Assembly: GCA_902470905.1 (NCBI GenBank)
Contig: CABRIC010000032.1
Location: forward strand, 1 to 23,335
Length of the DNA: 23,335 nucleotides
Reading direction: 5' to 3'
DNA from: an uncultured Collinsella sp.
GTDB taxonomy: Bacteria; Actinomycetota; Coriobacteriia; Coriobacteriales; Coriobacteriaceae
Shown: one piece after another, positions 1-6,864 of the stretch
Layout of the letters: each line of letters begins with the position of its first letter
Numbering within the stretch: position 1 is the first letter of the stretch
The notes under the pieces: model-generated
What the model was told of the DNA's origin: nothing
Databases searched by the model: none
What the model saw: only the letters and a program-made list of their open reading frames with translations
Made by a program: the position numbers and the translations under genes

Positions 1-1140
1 GTCTATCCCGAGTGGTCGAGCGCCCTTACCTGGGCTTTTCCCGTCTTCCAGACCATCATGGCCGTGACGGGCATCTTCGCCGGCCGCATCTCCGACAAGA
101 TCGGTCCGCGCAACGTCGTGATCGCCGCCGCCGTGTGCTACGGCGTGGGCTGGTTCATGTCCGGCACCGTCACCGAGCCATGGCAGTTCTACCTGTGGTT
201 CTCGCTCGTCGCCGCCATCGGCAACGGCCTGGGCTACAACCCGGCGCTCACCACCGGCCAAAAGTGGTTCATCGACAAGAAGGGCCTTGCCTCCGGCATC
301 ACCCTGGCCGCTTCGACCGCCGGCCCCGCCGTGCTGTCCCCGGTGCTCGCCTCGCTGCTCATCCCGAGCCTGGGCATCTTTGGCGCCCTCAAGGCACTCG
401 GCGTCATCTTCTTTGTGACGATCGCCGCCTCCGCCCTGTTCCTGAAGGCCCCCGAGGCCGGTTGGCTGCCCGAGGGCTTCGAGGCCCCCAAGGGCGGTGC
501 ACATGCCGGCACCTTCGGCGACCTCACCCCGGGCGAGATGGTCAAGACCCCGCGCTTCTGGGTCCTCATCGTCACCTTCGCCTTTGCCGCCACCGCGGGC
601 ACCCTGCTCGTGGGCAAGGTTGCCTCCATCGCCGCCGTCCAGCTCTTCGCCGACCCCACGAGCGCCGCGGCCGTCGCCCTCGGCGGTGTGGTGGTCTCCG
701 TCAACACCTGCGCCAACCTGGTTGGCCGTCTGTCCTTTGGCCAGATCATCGACAAGCTCGGCGCCTATAAGTCGCTGCTCATCAGCCTTGTCGTCACCAT
801 CGTCGCGCTCGTCATCATGTCGATGAGCTTTACGCAGAGCATGTTCTTTGTGGCGCTCGCCCTGCTCGGCTTTAGCTTTGGCGCCCTGCTCGTCATCTAC
901 CCGCCGCTCACCGGTGGCGCCTTTGGCACCAGCAACATCGGCGTCAACTACGGCATCATGTTTTTGGGTTACGCCGCTTCCACCTGGATCAGCCAGCCCA
1001 TCACCGCCGTGCTGTATCACGCCGAGGCTGGCAGTGCCGCCTACCAGCAGTCCTTCTACGGCGCCATCGTGATCGCCGCCATCGCCGTCGTGCTCACCGT
1101 CTACATGATGGTCTCCGACAGCAAGAAGAAGTCCGCCTAG
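1..1140 (+). CDS. MFS transporter, OFA (oxalate/formate antiporter-like) family, 5' partial
   Basis: The reading frame is open from base 1 to the TAG at 1138-1140, so the N-terminus lies outside the window. The visible 379 residues are a chain of hydrophobic helices joined by short loops. The loop GRISDKIGPRN (about residues 26-36) is the family's signature between helices 2 and 3. The segment ALTTGQKWFIDKKGLASGI resembles the helix 4/5 region of OFA-family carriers, which exchange or import small carboxylates such as oxalate, formate or lactate. A hydrophilic central loop around residues 150-175 separates the two six-helix halves, and the protein ends in a short Lys/Ser tail. The next gene, an oxidoreductase, starts 67 bases downstream on the same strand, so the pair probably imports and oxidises one substrate. 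The substrate cannot be read from sequence. A 7-bp hairpin without a T-run (1154-1174) lies between the two genes. Confidence 0.85.
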   Translation, partial: VYPEWSSALTWAFPVFQTIMAVTGIFAGRISDKIGPRNVVIAAAVCYGVGWFMSGTVTEPWQFYLWFSLVAAIGNGLGYNPALTTGQKWFIDKKGLASGITLAASTAGPAVLSPVLASLLIPSLGIFGALKALGVIFFVTIAASALFLKAPEAGWLPEGFEAPKGGAHAGTFGDLTPGEMVKTPRFWVLIVTFAFAATAGTLLVGKVASIAAVQLFADPTSAAAVALGGVVVSVNTCANLVGRLSFGQIIDKLGAYKSLLISLVVTIVALVIMSMSFTQSMFFVALALLGFSFGALLVIYPPLTGGAFGTSNIGVNYGIMFLGYAASTWISQPITAVLYHAEAGSAAYQQSFYGAIVIAAIAVVLTVYMMVSDSKKKSA

Positions 1141-1207
1141 TTTTGCTTGATGCGGCAAGGACCGCCCCCTTGCCACATTCCACCGCCACCAGTATTAAGG
1201 AGTCGAA

Positions 1208-2248
1208 ATGTCTGAGCTCAACCCCGTCCGCATTGCCGTTATCGGCGCCGGCGCCATGGGCCGCAACCACATCCGCTTTGTCACCGAGGAGCCCGAGGCC
1301 GAGCTCGTCGCCATCGCCGACGCCTTTGAGGGCGCCCGCGCCACGGCCGAGGCCGCCGGCGTGCCGTTCTATACCGATCCCGCCCAGATGATGGACGAGG
1401 TCAAGCCCGAGGCCGTCATTATCGCCACCCCCAACGACCTGCACCTGGGCGTTGCTCGCGAGGCCATCAAGCGCAACATCGTGCCGCTGGTCGAAAAGCC
1501 GATCTCCAACGATCTCGAGGATGCCCAGGCCTTCGCCGCCGAGGCCGAGACCGCCGGCGTGCCCGTGCTCGTGGGTCAGCACCGTCGCCACAACCCCTTC
1601 GTCAACAAGGCCAAGGAGATTATCGAGTCCGGCGAGCTGGGCAAGCTCACCGTGTCGAGCTTCCACTACATGATCTATAAGAATGACGAGTACTTCGACG
1701 TCGAGTGGCGCCGCAAGAAGGGTGCCGGCCCGATCCTGGTCAACCTGGTGCACGATGTCGACCTGCTCCGCTATCTGCTGGGCGAGCCCGTTGCCGTCCA
1801 GGGCATGCAGTCCAGCGCCGCCCGCGGTTTTGAGACCGAGGACTCCGCCGTGGTCAACGTTCGTTTTGCCGATGGCGCGCTCGCGAGCATGACCATCTCC
1901 GACGCCACCGCCAGCCCCTGGAACTGGGAGGCAACCGCTCGCGAGGATCCGCAGTACCGTCCCTTCGACGCCGACGCCTACTTTATCGGCGGAACCTTGG
2001 GCGCCCTGTCGCTGCCCCGCCTGCACCAGTTCTCCTACGACGGCGCCTCCAACTGGCACAAGCCGCTGCAGATGGAGATTCCGGCCGTGGACCCGGCACT
2101 ACCGCACAAGATGCAGCTCAAGCACTTTGTGAAGGTCGTCCGCCGCGAGGTTGAGCCCGTCGTGACCCCCGCCGATAACGTCAAGACGCTCACACTTCTC
2201 AACGCCATCAAGGAGGCCGCCGAGACCGGCCAGCTCGTCGAGCTGTAA
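1208..2248 (+). CDS. Gfo/Idh/MocA family NAD(P)-dependent oxidoreductase
   Basis: A 346-residue cytoplasmic dehydrogenase of the glucose-fructose oxidoreductase / inositol dehydrogenase family. The start is supported by AAGGAG at 1197-1202, five bases before the ATG. Residues 7-18 form the Rossmann dinucleotide-binding turn, with glycines at 13, 15 and 18 (GAGAMG). D38 at the end of the second strand is typical for NAD preference. The conserved EKP motif is at 96-98, with K97 the likely catalytic lysine. The C-terminal alpha/beta domain carries NLVHDVDLLRYLLGE (from residue 179), with H182 in the usual catalytic histidine position. The aspartate normally four residues before this histidine in inositol dehydrogenases is V178, and N179 lies beside it; a subgroup of the family shares this pattern. 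The family oxidises sugars, inositols and sugar acids; the exact substrate is unknown. The gene is probably co-transcribed with the transporter upstream. Confidence 0.85.
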   Translation: MSELNPVRIAVIGAGAMGRNHIRFVTEEPEAELVAIADAFEGARATAEAAGVPFYTDPAQMMDEVKPEAVIIATPNDLHLGVAREAIKRNIVPLVEKPISNDLEDAQAFAAEAETAGVPVLVGQHRRHNPFVNKAKEIIESGELGKLTVSSFHYMIYKNDEYFDVEWRRKKGAGPILVNLVHDVDLLRYLLGEPVAVQGMQSSAARGFETEDSAVVNVRFADGALASMTISDATASPWNWEATAREDPQYRPFDADAYFIGGTLGALSLPRLHQFSYDGASNWHKPLQMEIPAVDPALPHKMQLKHFVKVVRREVEPVVTPADNVKTLTLLNAIKEAAETGQLVEL

Positions 2249-2320
2249 TGCCTTAGGGTGGGCCACGATAAAACTCCACGCCGAGCACCTCGGACCGCCG
2301 CAAATAAGCCCCTCTTCTTT

Positions 2321-2355
2321 GCCCCGCGAGCAGCCTTCTACCCGCGGGGCATTTT
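2321..2355 (+). terminator. Rho-independent terminator after the oxidoreductase
   Basis: GCCCCGCG at 2321-2328 pairs perfectly with CGCGGGGC at 2343-2350 around a 14-base loop, and ATTTTG follows. It lies 72 bases after the oxidoreductase stop and fits the end of the transporter-oxidoreductase transcript. The T-run is short, so termination strength is uncertain. Confidence 0.6.
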
Positions 2356-2416
2356 GCTACCTTGCCGATGATTTTTCTGGGGCGGGGGCTACTTTGCACC
2401 TCGGCTTGATTCGTTC

Positions 2417-2576
2417 GCCACGAAATGGGCCTATCTACTACGTTTAACCGATTACCCCCAACCATACCGAATTTCGCGAAATAAAAACCGCAGGTAGACG
2501 GCTTGCGTATTTTCGGAAAACCGGGGGATGGTCGACCCATACGGGTTAAACGTAGTAGATAGGTCATTTTCGTGGC
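2417..2576. repeat. 160-bp inverted-repeat (MITE/REP-like) element
   Basis: The 33-base arm at 2417-2449 is the reverse complement of 2544-2576 with 30 of 33 positions matching. The outer ends are GCCACGAAA and TTTCGTGGC, and the inner part is CTATCTACTACGTTTAACC on the left arm. The 94 bases between the arms are AT-richer than the surroundings and contain no credible gene. It sits between the terminator and the tex promoter region. The form suggests a mobile miniature inverted-repeat element or a large palindromic intergenic repeat. I believe related sequences recur in Collinsella genomes, but that is recollection and not shown here. Together with the terminator and the tex leader it accounts for the 409-base gap before tex. 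Confidence 0.7.
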
Positions 2577-2657
2577 ACGGCCCAAAACAGTCTTTTGGGA
2601 CGGGTGGTATCCTTGGTAGCTCTGTGCTGCAAACGCACCTTTACCGCAAGGAGTTTC

Positions 2658-4805
2658 ATGGATCTTATCGCCCAGCTCGCCCGCGAGCTCAACCTTAAGG
2701 CCGCCAACATCGAGGCGGCCGTCAAGCTCATCGACGAGGGCAACACCATCCCCTTTATCTCGCGCTACCGCAAGGAAGCCACGGGCGGCATGGACGACGT
2801 CGCCCTGCGCACACTCGCCGAGCGCCTGTCTTACCTGCGCAATCTTGAGCAGCGCAAAGAGGACGTCATCCTGCTCATCGATGCCCAAGGCAAACTCACG
2901 CCCGAGCTCGAGCAGCAGATTCGCGAGGCCACGCAGCTCCAGCGTGTCGAGGACCTCTACAAGCCCTACCGCAAAAAGCGTATGACCCGCGCGCAGAAGG
3001 CCCGCGAGGCAGGCCTGGAGCCGCTTGCCAACATGATCATCATGCAGGCATCCGCCAAGGGCAGCGCACTCGACGCCGCCGCGGTATACGTCAATGATGA
3101 GGCCGGCTTCGACACGCCCGAAAAGGCGCTCGCCGGTGCCGCCGACATCGTGGCCGAAACGGTAGCCGAGGACCCCGAGAACGTCGCCGACCTGCGCGCC
3201 TTTACGCAAAACACCGCCGATATCGTCGTCGAAGCCACCGACCCCGCCGAGAAGACCCCCTACGAGCCGTACTACAGCTATGACGAGCCGCTGCGCCGTA
3301 TACCCAACCACCGCGTGTTGGCTATCGATCGCGGTGAGCGCGAGGGCAAGCTCCGCGTGCGCGTGAACGTCGACGGCGCCGCCGCCACGGCACGCCTCGG
3401 AAGCCGTTGGCCCCGCCGTCAGGGCGTGTTTGCTCCCATCTTCGATGCCGCCATCGCCGACGGCTACAAGCGCCTCATGGCCCCCTCGCTGGAGCGCGAG
3501 GCCCGCGCCAAACTCACCGTTCGCGCCCAGACCGAGGCCATCAACGTCTTTGCCAAGAATCTCGAGGGCCTGCTCTCGGCGCGCCCCGTGCGCGGCGCCC
3601 GCGTGCTCGCGCTCGATCCGGGCTATCGCACCGGCTGCAAGATCGCCGTCATGGACGAGACCGGCAAGCTGCTCGACCACGGCGTGGTCTATCCCACCAA
3701 GCCGCGCCACGACGTCGCCGGCACCAAGCGCGAACTCGCCCGCCTCGTCAAGAAGGACGGCGTCAACACTATCGTCATCGGCAACGGCACCGCCAGCCGT
3801 GAGACCGAGGAAGTCGTCTCGGAGTTCATTGCCGAGCAGGCGCCCGGGCTACGATACACCATCGTCAACGAGGCCGGCGCATCGGTGTACTCCGCCTCCG
3901 AGCTCGCCAGCCAGGAGTATCCCGACCTGGATGTCACCGTACGTGGCGCCATGAGCCTGGGCCGCCGCCTGCAGGATCCGTTGGCGGAGCTCGTCAAGAT
4001 TCCGCCCCAGTCCATCGGTGTGGGCCAGTACCAGCACGACCTTGACCAGGCAGGGCTTTCGCGCACCCTGGGACATGTGGTGGAGGACGTCGTCAACCGC
4101 GTGGGCGTCGACGTAAACACCGCGAGCGCAAGCCTGCTGGGATACGTATCGGGCATCACGCCGAGCGTTGCCAAAAACATCGTGGCCTACCGCGAGGAAC
4201 ACGGCGCCTTCACCGATCGCCGCCAGCTCAAGAAGGTCCCCAAGTTGGGACCCAAGGCATATCTCAACGCCGCGGGCTTCCTGCGCATCAGCGGCGGCAA
4301 GAACCCGCTCGACGCGACAAGTGTCCACCCCGAGAGCTACGAGGTGGCCACGTCCGTCCTGGAGCGCGCAGGCGTTAAAGCCAGCGAGCTCAGCCGCGGC
4401 GGCGTGCCCGACATCGAGCGCCGTCTGGGCAGCATCTCGACGCTGGCAAGCGACCTGGACTGCGGCACCCTGACGCTCATCGATATCGTCAACGAGCTCA
4501 AGAAGCCCGGTCGCGACCCGCGCGACGACGCGCCCGAGGTGGTCTTTAGCCGCTCGGCACTTTCTATCGACGACCTGGAGCCGGGCATGGAGCTCAAGGG
4601 CACGGTGCGCAACGTTGTGGACTTTGGCGCCTTCGTCGACGTGGGCGTACATCAGGACGGCCTCGTGCATATCTCCAAGCTGGCCAACCGCTTTATCAAG
4701 CACCCGAGCGACGTAGTGCGCGTCGGCGACACGGTCAAGGTATGGGTAGAAAAGGTCGATCGCGACCGCAAGAAAATCTCGCTCACCATGGTGCAGGGCA
4801 AATAA
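2658..4805 (+). CDS. tex: Tex family RNA-binding transcription accessory protein
   Basis: A 715-residue cytoplasmic nucleic-acid-binding protein of the Tex/Spt6-like family, near full length for the family. The ATG at 2658 is chosen because AAGGAG (2648-2653) lies four bases upstream; the frame opens earlier at 2595, but that extension (MGRVVSLVALCC...) has no family similarity. The Tex N-terminal helical region includes ISRYRKEATGGMDD near residues 35-48. A YqgF/RNase-H-like domain starts near residue 316 with LALDPGYRTG. The helix-hairpin-helix pair lies around 485-545, including VNTASASLLGYVSGI and KVPKLGPKAYLNAAGF. A C-terminal S1 RNA-binding domain occupies about 643-712 (GTVRNVVDFGAFVDVG). 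The family takes part in transcription and RNA-related processes, although its exact role varies between species. The gene stands alone, with a convergent gene downstream. Confidence 0.95.
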   Translation: MDLIAQLARELNLKAANIEAAVKLIDEGNTIPFISRYRKEATGGMDDVALRTLAERLSYLRNLEQRKEDVILLIDAQGKLTPELEQQIREATQLQRVEDLYKPYRKKRMTRAQKAREAGLEPLANMIIMQASAKGSALDAAAVYVNDEAGFDTPEKALAGAADIVAETVAEDPENVADLRAFTQNTADIVVEATDPAEKTPYEPYYSYDEPLRRIPNHRVLAIDRGEREGKLRVRVNVDGAAATARLGSRWPRRQGVFAPIFDAAIADGYKRLMAPSLEREARAKLTVRAQTEAINVFAKNLEGLLSARPVRGARVLALDPGYRTGCKIAVMDETGKLLDHGVVYPTKPRHDVAGTKRELARLVKKDGVNTIVIGNGTASRETEEVVSEFIAEQAPGLRYTIVNEAGASVYSASELASQEYPDLDVTVRGAMSLGRRLQDPLAELVKIPPQSIGVGQYQHDLDQAGLSRTLGHVVEDVVNRVGVDVNTASASLLGYVSGITPSVAKNIVAYREEHGAFTDRRQLKKVPKLGPKAYLNAAGFLRISGGKNPLDATSVHPESYEVATSVLERAGVKASELSRGGVPDIERRLGSISTLASDLDCGTLTLIDIVNELKKPGRDPRDDAPEVVFSRSALSIDDLEPGMELKGTVRNVVDFGAFVDVGVHQDGLVHISKLANRFIKHPSDVVRVGDTVKVWVEKVDRDRKKISLTMVQGK

Positions 4806-4816
4806 TCCGGCATGAA

Positions 4817-4852
4817 AATCGGACAAACAAGCCCAGGCCCGTTTGTCCGATT
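4817..4852. terminator. Hairpin between convergent tex and transaldolase genes
   Basis: AATCGGACAAAC (4817-4828) and GTTTGTCCGATT (4841-4852) are perfect 12-base complements around a 12-base GC-rich loop. It lies 11 bases after the tex stop. A T-run follows only when read on the minus strand (GATTTTCAT). It may end tex transcription weakly and back up the minus-strand terminator at 4882-4913. Confidence 0.5.
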
Positions 4853-4881
4853 AACAGGCACATCTCCGTACACACCACAAC

Positions 4882-4913
4882 AAAAAGGTGCCGCCCATCA
4901 AAGAGGCGGCACC
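4882..4913 (-). terminator. Rho-independent terminator of the transaldolase transcript
   Basis: Read on the minus strand, GGTGCCGCC and GGCGGCACC (plus-strand 4905-4913 and 4887-4895) form a perfect 9-bp stem with a 9-base loop, followed directly by TTTTTG. This is the canonical intrinsic terminator form. It lies about 150 bases beyond the stop of the minus-strand gene ending at 5064. Confidence 0.75.
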
Positions 4914-4964
4914 AACAAAGTCTCATTCAGCTCAGAACCTACTGGCAAGCTCGTGTCGGCAGCC

Positions 4965-5030
4965 CCGGTCTTTCCTTTACCTGGCGCGGCCCTCGCGAAG
5001 CGCGTGAGCAATAGGGAAAGGGAAGGCCGG
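4965..5030 (-). other. Structured 3' untranslated region of the transaldolase gene
   Basis: An imperfect stem pairs 4965-4981 (CCGGTCTTTCCTTTACC) with 5014-5030: 14 of 17 positions pair, and two of the exceptions are G-T wobbles on one strand. GC-rich sequence capable of further pairing lies inside. It is between the gene's stop codon and its terminator, with no credible reading frame. It could stabilise the mRNA end or be a decayed repeat; no known RNA family is recognised. Confidence 0.3.
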
Positions 5031-5063
5031 AGCGAACAGCCCACGGCGCAGCCAGTGTTCGCC

Positions 5064-5768
5064 CTACGGCAGGATATGGAAGCCGAGCGAGGCGATATCT
5101 TTGGCAAAACCGCGCACGGTATCGAGCGAGACCTCGTACGGGTCGCGGCCGATGTTCTTGCGCTTGGCCAGGATGCTGTTGGGCACCGTGATGATCTGGC
5201 AACCGCATCCTTCCGCCTGGTAAATGTTGATGAGCTCGCGCGTGGACGCCCACAGGACCTCACAGTTGGGCTTGGCGGCGGCCTTCTTGACCGACTCCGT
5301 CATAAACGGAATGGGATCGACGCCGGTGTCGGCGATGCGGCCGGCAAAGAGCGAGATGATAGACGGCGTCTCGGCGTCAACGGCCTCGACCATCTCGTCG
5401 ACCTGCTTAGGCGTAAAGATGGTGGTGACGTTGACCTTGATGCCGTCGGTCGAAAGCTTGCGCACCAACTCGGCGGTGGACTCGCCCTTGGTGGTCACGC
5501 ACGGAATCTTGACGTAGACGTTCTCGGCCCAGGTAGCGATCTCGCGCGCCTCGACCTCCATGGTCTCGACGTCATCGGCAAAGACCTCAAACGAGACGGA
5601 CACATCGGTGATGTGGGCCAGGACCTCCTTGGCAAACGCGCGGTAATCCGTCACGCCGCCCTTCTTCATAAGGGACGGGTTGGTCGTGAAACCCTGAACG
5701 TTGCCGTTCTCGTACATGTCGAGCATGCCCTCGAGGTTTGCACCGTCAGCGAACACCTTGATTGCCAT
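5064..5768 (-). CDS. Transaldolase family protein (small, FSA-like)
   Basis: A 234-residue TIM-barrel aldolase of the small transaldolase / fructose-6-phosphate aldolase group. ATG at 5768 is preferred over an upstream ATG at 5792 because the family similarity begins there (MAIKVFADGANLEGM) and AAAGGA lies nine to ten bases upstream. Visible motifs are GFTTNPSLMKKGGV (26-39), the strand YVKIP with K87 as the Schiff-base lysine, VTTIFTPKQ and SLFAGRIADTG. The family moves a three-carbon dihydroxyacetone unit between sugar phosphates in the non-oxidative pentose phosphate pathway, or splits fructose 6-phosphate. The overall pattern fits the distinct small clade annotated as staph-type transaldolase. 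Sequence alone does not separate transaldolase from aldolase activity. The gene is 193 bases downstream of the HAD phosphatase gene on the same strand and may have its own promoter. An intergenic palindrome AAACAC-CTCA-GTGTTT (5874-5889) is a possible operator. Confidence 0.85.
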   Translation of the reverse strand: MAIKVFADGANLEGMLDMYENGNVQGFTTNPSLMKKGGVTDYRAFAKEVLAHITDVSVSFEVFADDVETMEVEAREIATWAENVYVKIPCVTTKGESTAELVRKLSTDGIKVNVTTIFTPKQVDEMVEAVDAETPSIISLFAGRIADTGVDPIPFMTESVKKAAAKPNCEVLWASTRELINIYQAEGCGCQIITVPNSILAKRKNIGRDPYEVSLDTVRGFAKDIASLGFHILP

Positions 5769-5961
5769 CTGCCTGATTCCTTTCGTTTGCACACGGCCGG
5801 TAAGCTGCTAAACACTTTACCTATGTTTATCAAGGCGTGAGCTGCGGGTTTTTATCTTCTCGGCGAACGGTATAAACACCTCAGTGTTTGGATTGATAAA
5901 TCGATTGAGCATGCAAACGCAAAGAGTCACAGTTTGAGCAAACGCCAGAACGCGGGATTCA

Positions 5962-6789
5962 TTAGATGAGGCCGAAATGCTGCATCGCTGTGACGGTGCC
6001 GTCGTGTGCGACATCGTCGGTCACGTAGTCGGCGACCGCCTTGACCTCGGGCATGGCGTTGCCCATGGCGACAGCCGTCTCGACCGCAGCGAGCATGCCC
6101 AGGTCGTTGCCCGAATCGCCAAAGCCAAAGGTGCGCGCATTTCCCTTGCGGCCCAGATACGCCAGTGCTCGCGCCACGCCCACGCCTTTGTCGATGCCCT
6201 TGGGGCTCAGCTCTCGATTCCGACCACCGGTGTTGCACAGCTCAAACTCGCGATCGATAAAGCCGTCGTCGTTGGCTACGCGAGCCAAACTGGGCACATC
6301 GAGGCACACCTTGCCTACGCGCAGACGGCCGTCGACGCGCATTTCCTCGGCGCTGTGCACCACAGAAGTGCCGATCAGAGACGACTGCTCAACACCCGCG
6401 GATTCCAGGGCAAAAGTAGCCACGTTGGTCTCGAAAAAGGCCTCAATCCCTGCCGCAGCCATACGGCGTACAAGCTCCTCGATAACGTCTTCGCCAAAGC
6501 AGTCCTCGTGTACCACGCGGCCCTCGACCTCGAGCGTCGCTCCCGCCATGGCAACGACACCCGCAGGCTCCAAAGCGCGCAGACCATCGGCAATTAGCCA
6601 CAGGGGACGACCCGTGCAGATAAATGCCTGGTGACCCGCATTGCGCAGACGACCAAATGCATCGACAACAGCCTTCGACGGATGGACTGCATTGAAGTCC
6701 TTATCGGTCATATCGTCGGGATCGAACGACGTCAGCGTGCCGTCCACGTCAAAAAAGAGCACAGCGGATTCGGGGCACGCATCAATCAT
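5962..6789 (-). CDS. Cof-type HAD-IIB family hydrolase (phosphatase)
   Basis: A 275-residue haloacid-dehalogenase-superfamily phosphatase with all four catalytic motifs. Motif I is FFDVDGTL, with nucleophile D14 and acid/base D16. Motif II is ICTGRP, with T59. Motif III is SPKGIDKG, with K197. Motif IV is GFGDSGNDLGML, with D225 and D229 for Mg2+. The C2-type cap between motifs II and III makes it a Cof/YbiV-like member. Such enzymes dephosphorylate sugar phosphates, nucleotides or cofactor intermediates with broad specificity, so no substrate is proposed. AAAGGAA about six bases before the ATG supports the start. It is divergent from rlmKL with only 75 bases between starts. Confidence 0.88.
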   Translation of the reverse strand: MIDACPESAVLFFDVDGTLTSFDPDDMTDKDFNAVHPSKAVVDAFGRLRNAGHQAFICTGRPLWLIADGLRALEPAGVVAMAGATLEVEGRVVHEDCFGEDVIEELVRRMAAAGIEAFFETNVATFALESAGVEQSSLIGTSVVHSAEEMRVDGRLRVGKVCLDVPSLARVANDDGFIDREFELCNTGGRNRELSPKGIDKGVGVARALAYLGRKGNARTFGFGDSGNDLGMLAAVETAVAMGNAMPEVKAVADYVTDDVAHDGTVTAMQHFGLI

Positions 6790-6831
6790 ATGGGTTCCTT
6801 TCGGGGGCGAGAGTAAACGAAGTATCCATCA

Positions 6832-6837
6832 TATAAT
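6832..6837 (+). promoter_or_regulatory. Candidate -10 box for rlmKL
   Basis: A perfect TATAAT lies 28 bases before the rlmKL start in the 75-base divergent spacer. The hexamer 17 bases upstream (GAGAGT) does not match a -35 consensus, so this is a candidate only. The rlmKL ribosome binding site is GAGAGG at 6853-6858. Confidence 0.4.
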
Positions 6838-6864
6838 GGAGCGACGCAACCAGAGAGGTCACCC

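Noticed and set aside
2253..3710. 485-codon open frame on the minus strand opposite tex and across the repeat element
   Set aside because: Antisense to well-supported tex and translates through the inverted repeat; composition is not protein-like.
5874..5889. Palindrome upstream of the transaldolase as a firm operator
   Set aside because: AAACAC-CTCA-GTGTTT is short and could arise by chance; no regulator gene is adjacent, so it is mentioned only as a possibility.
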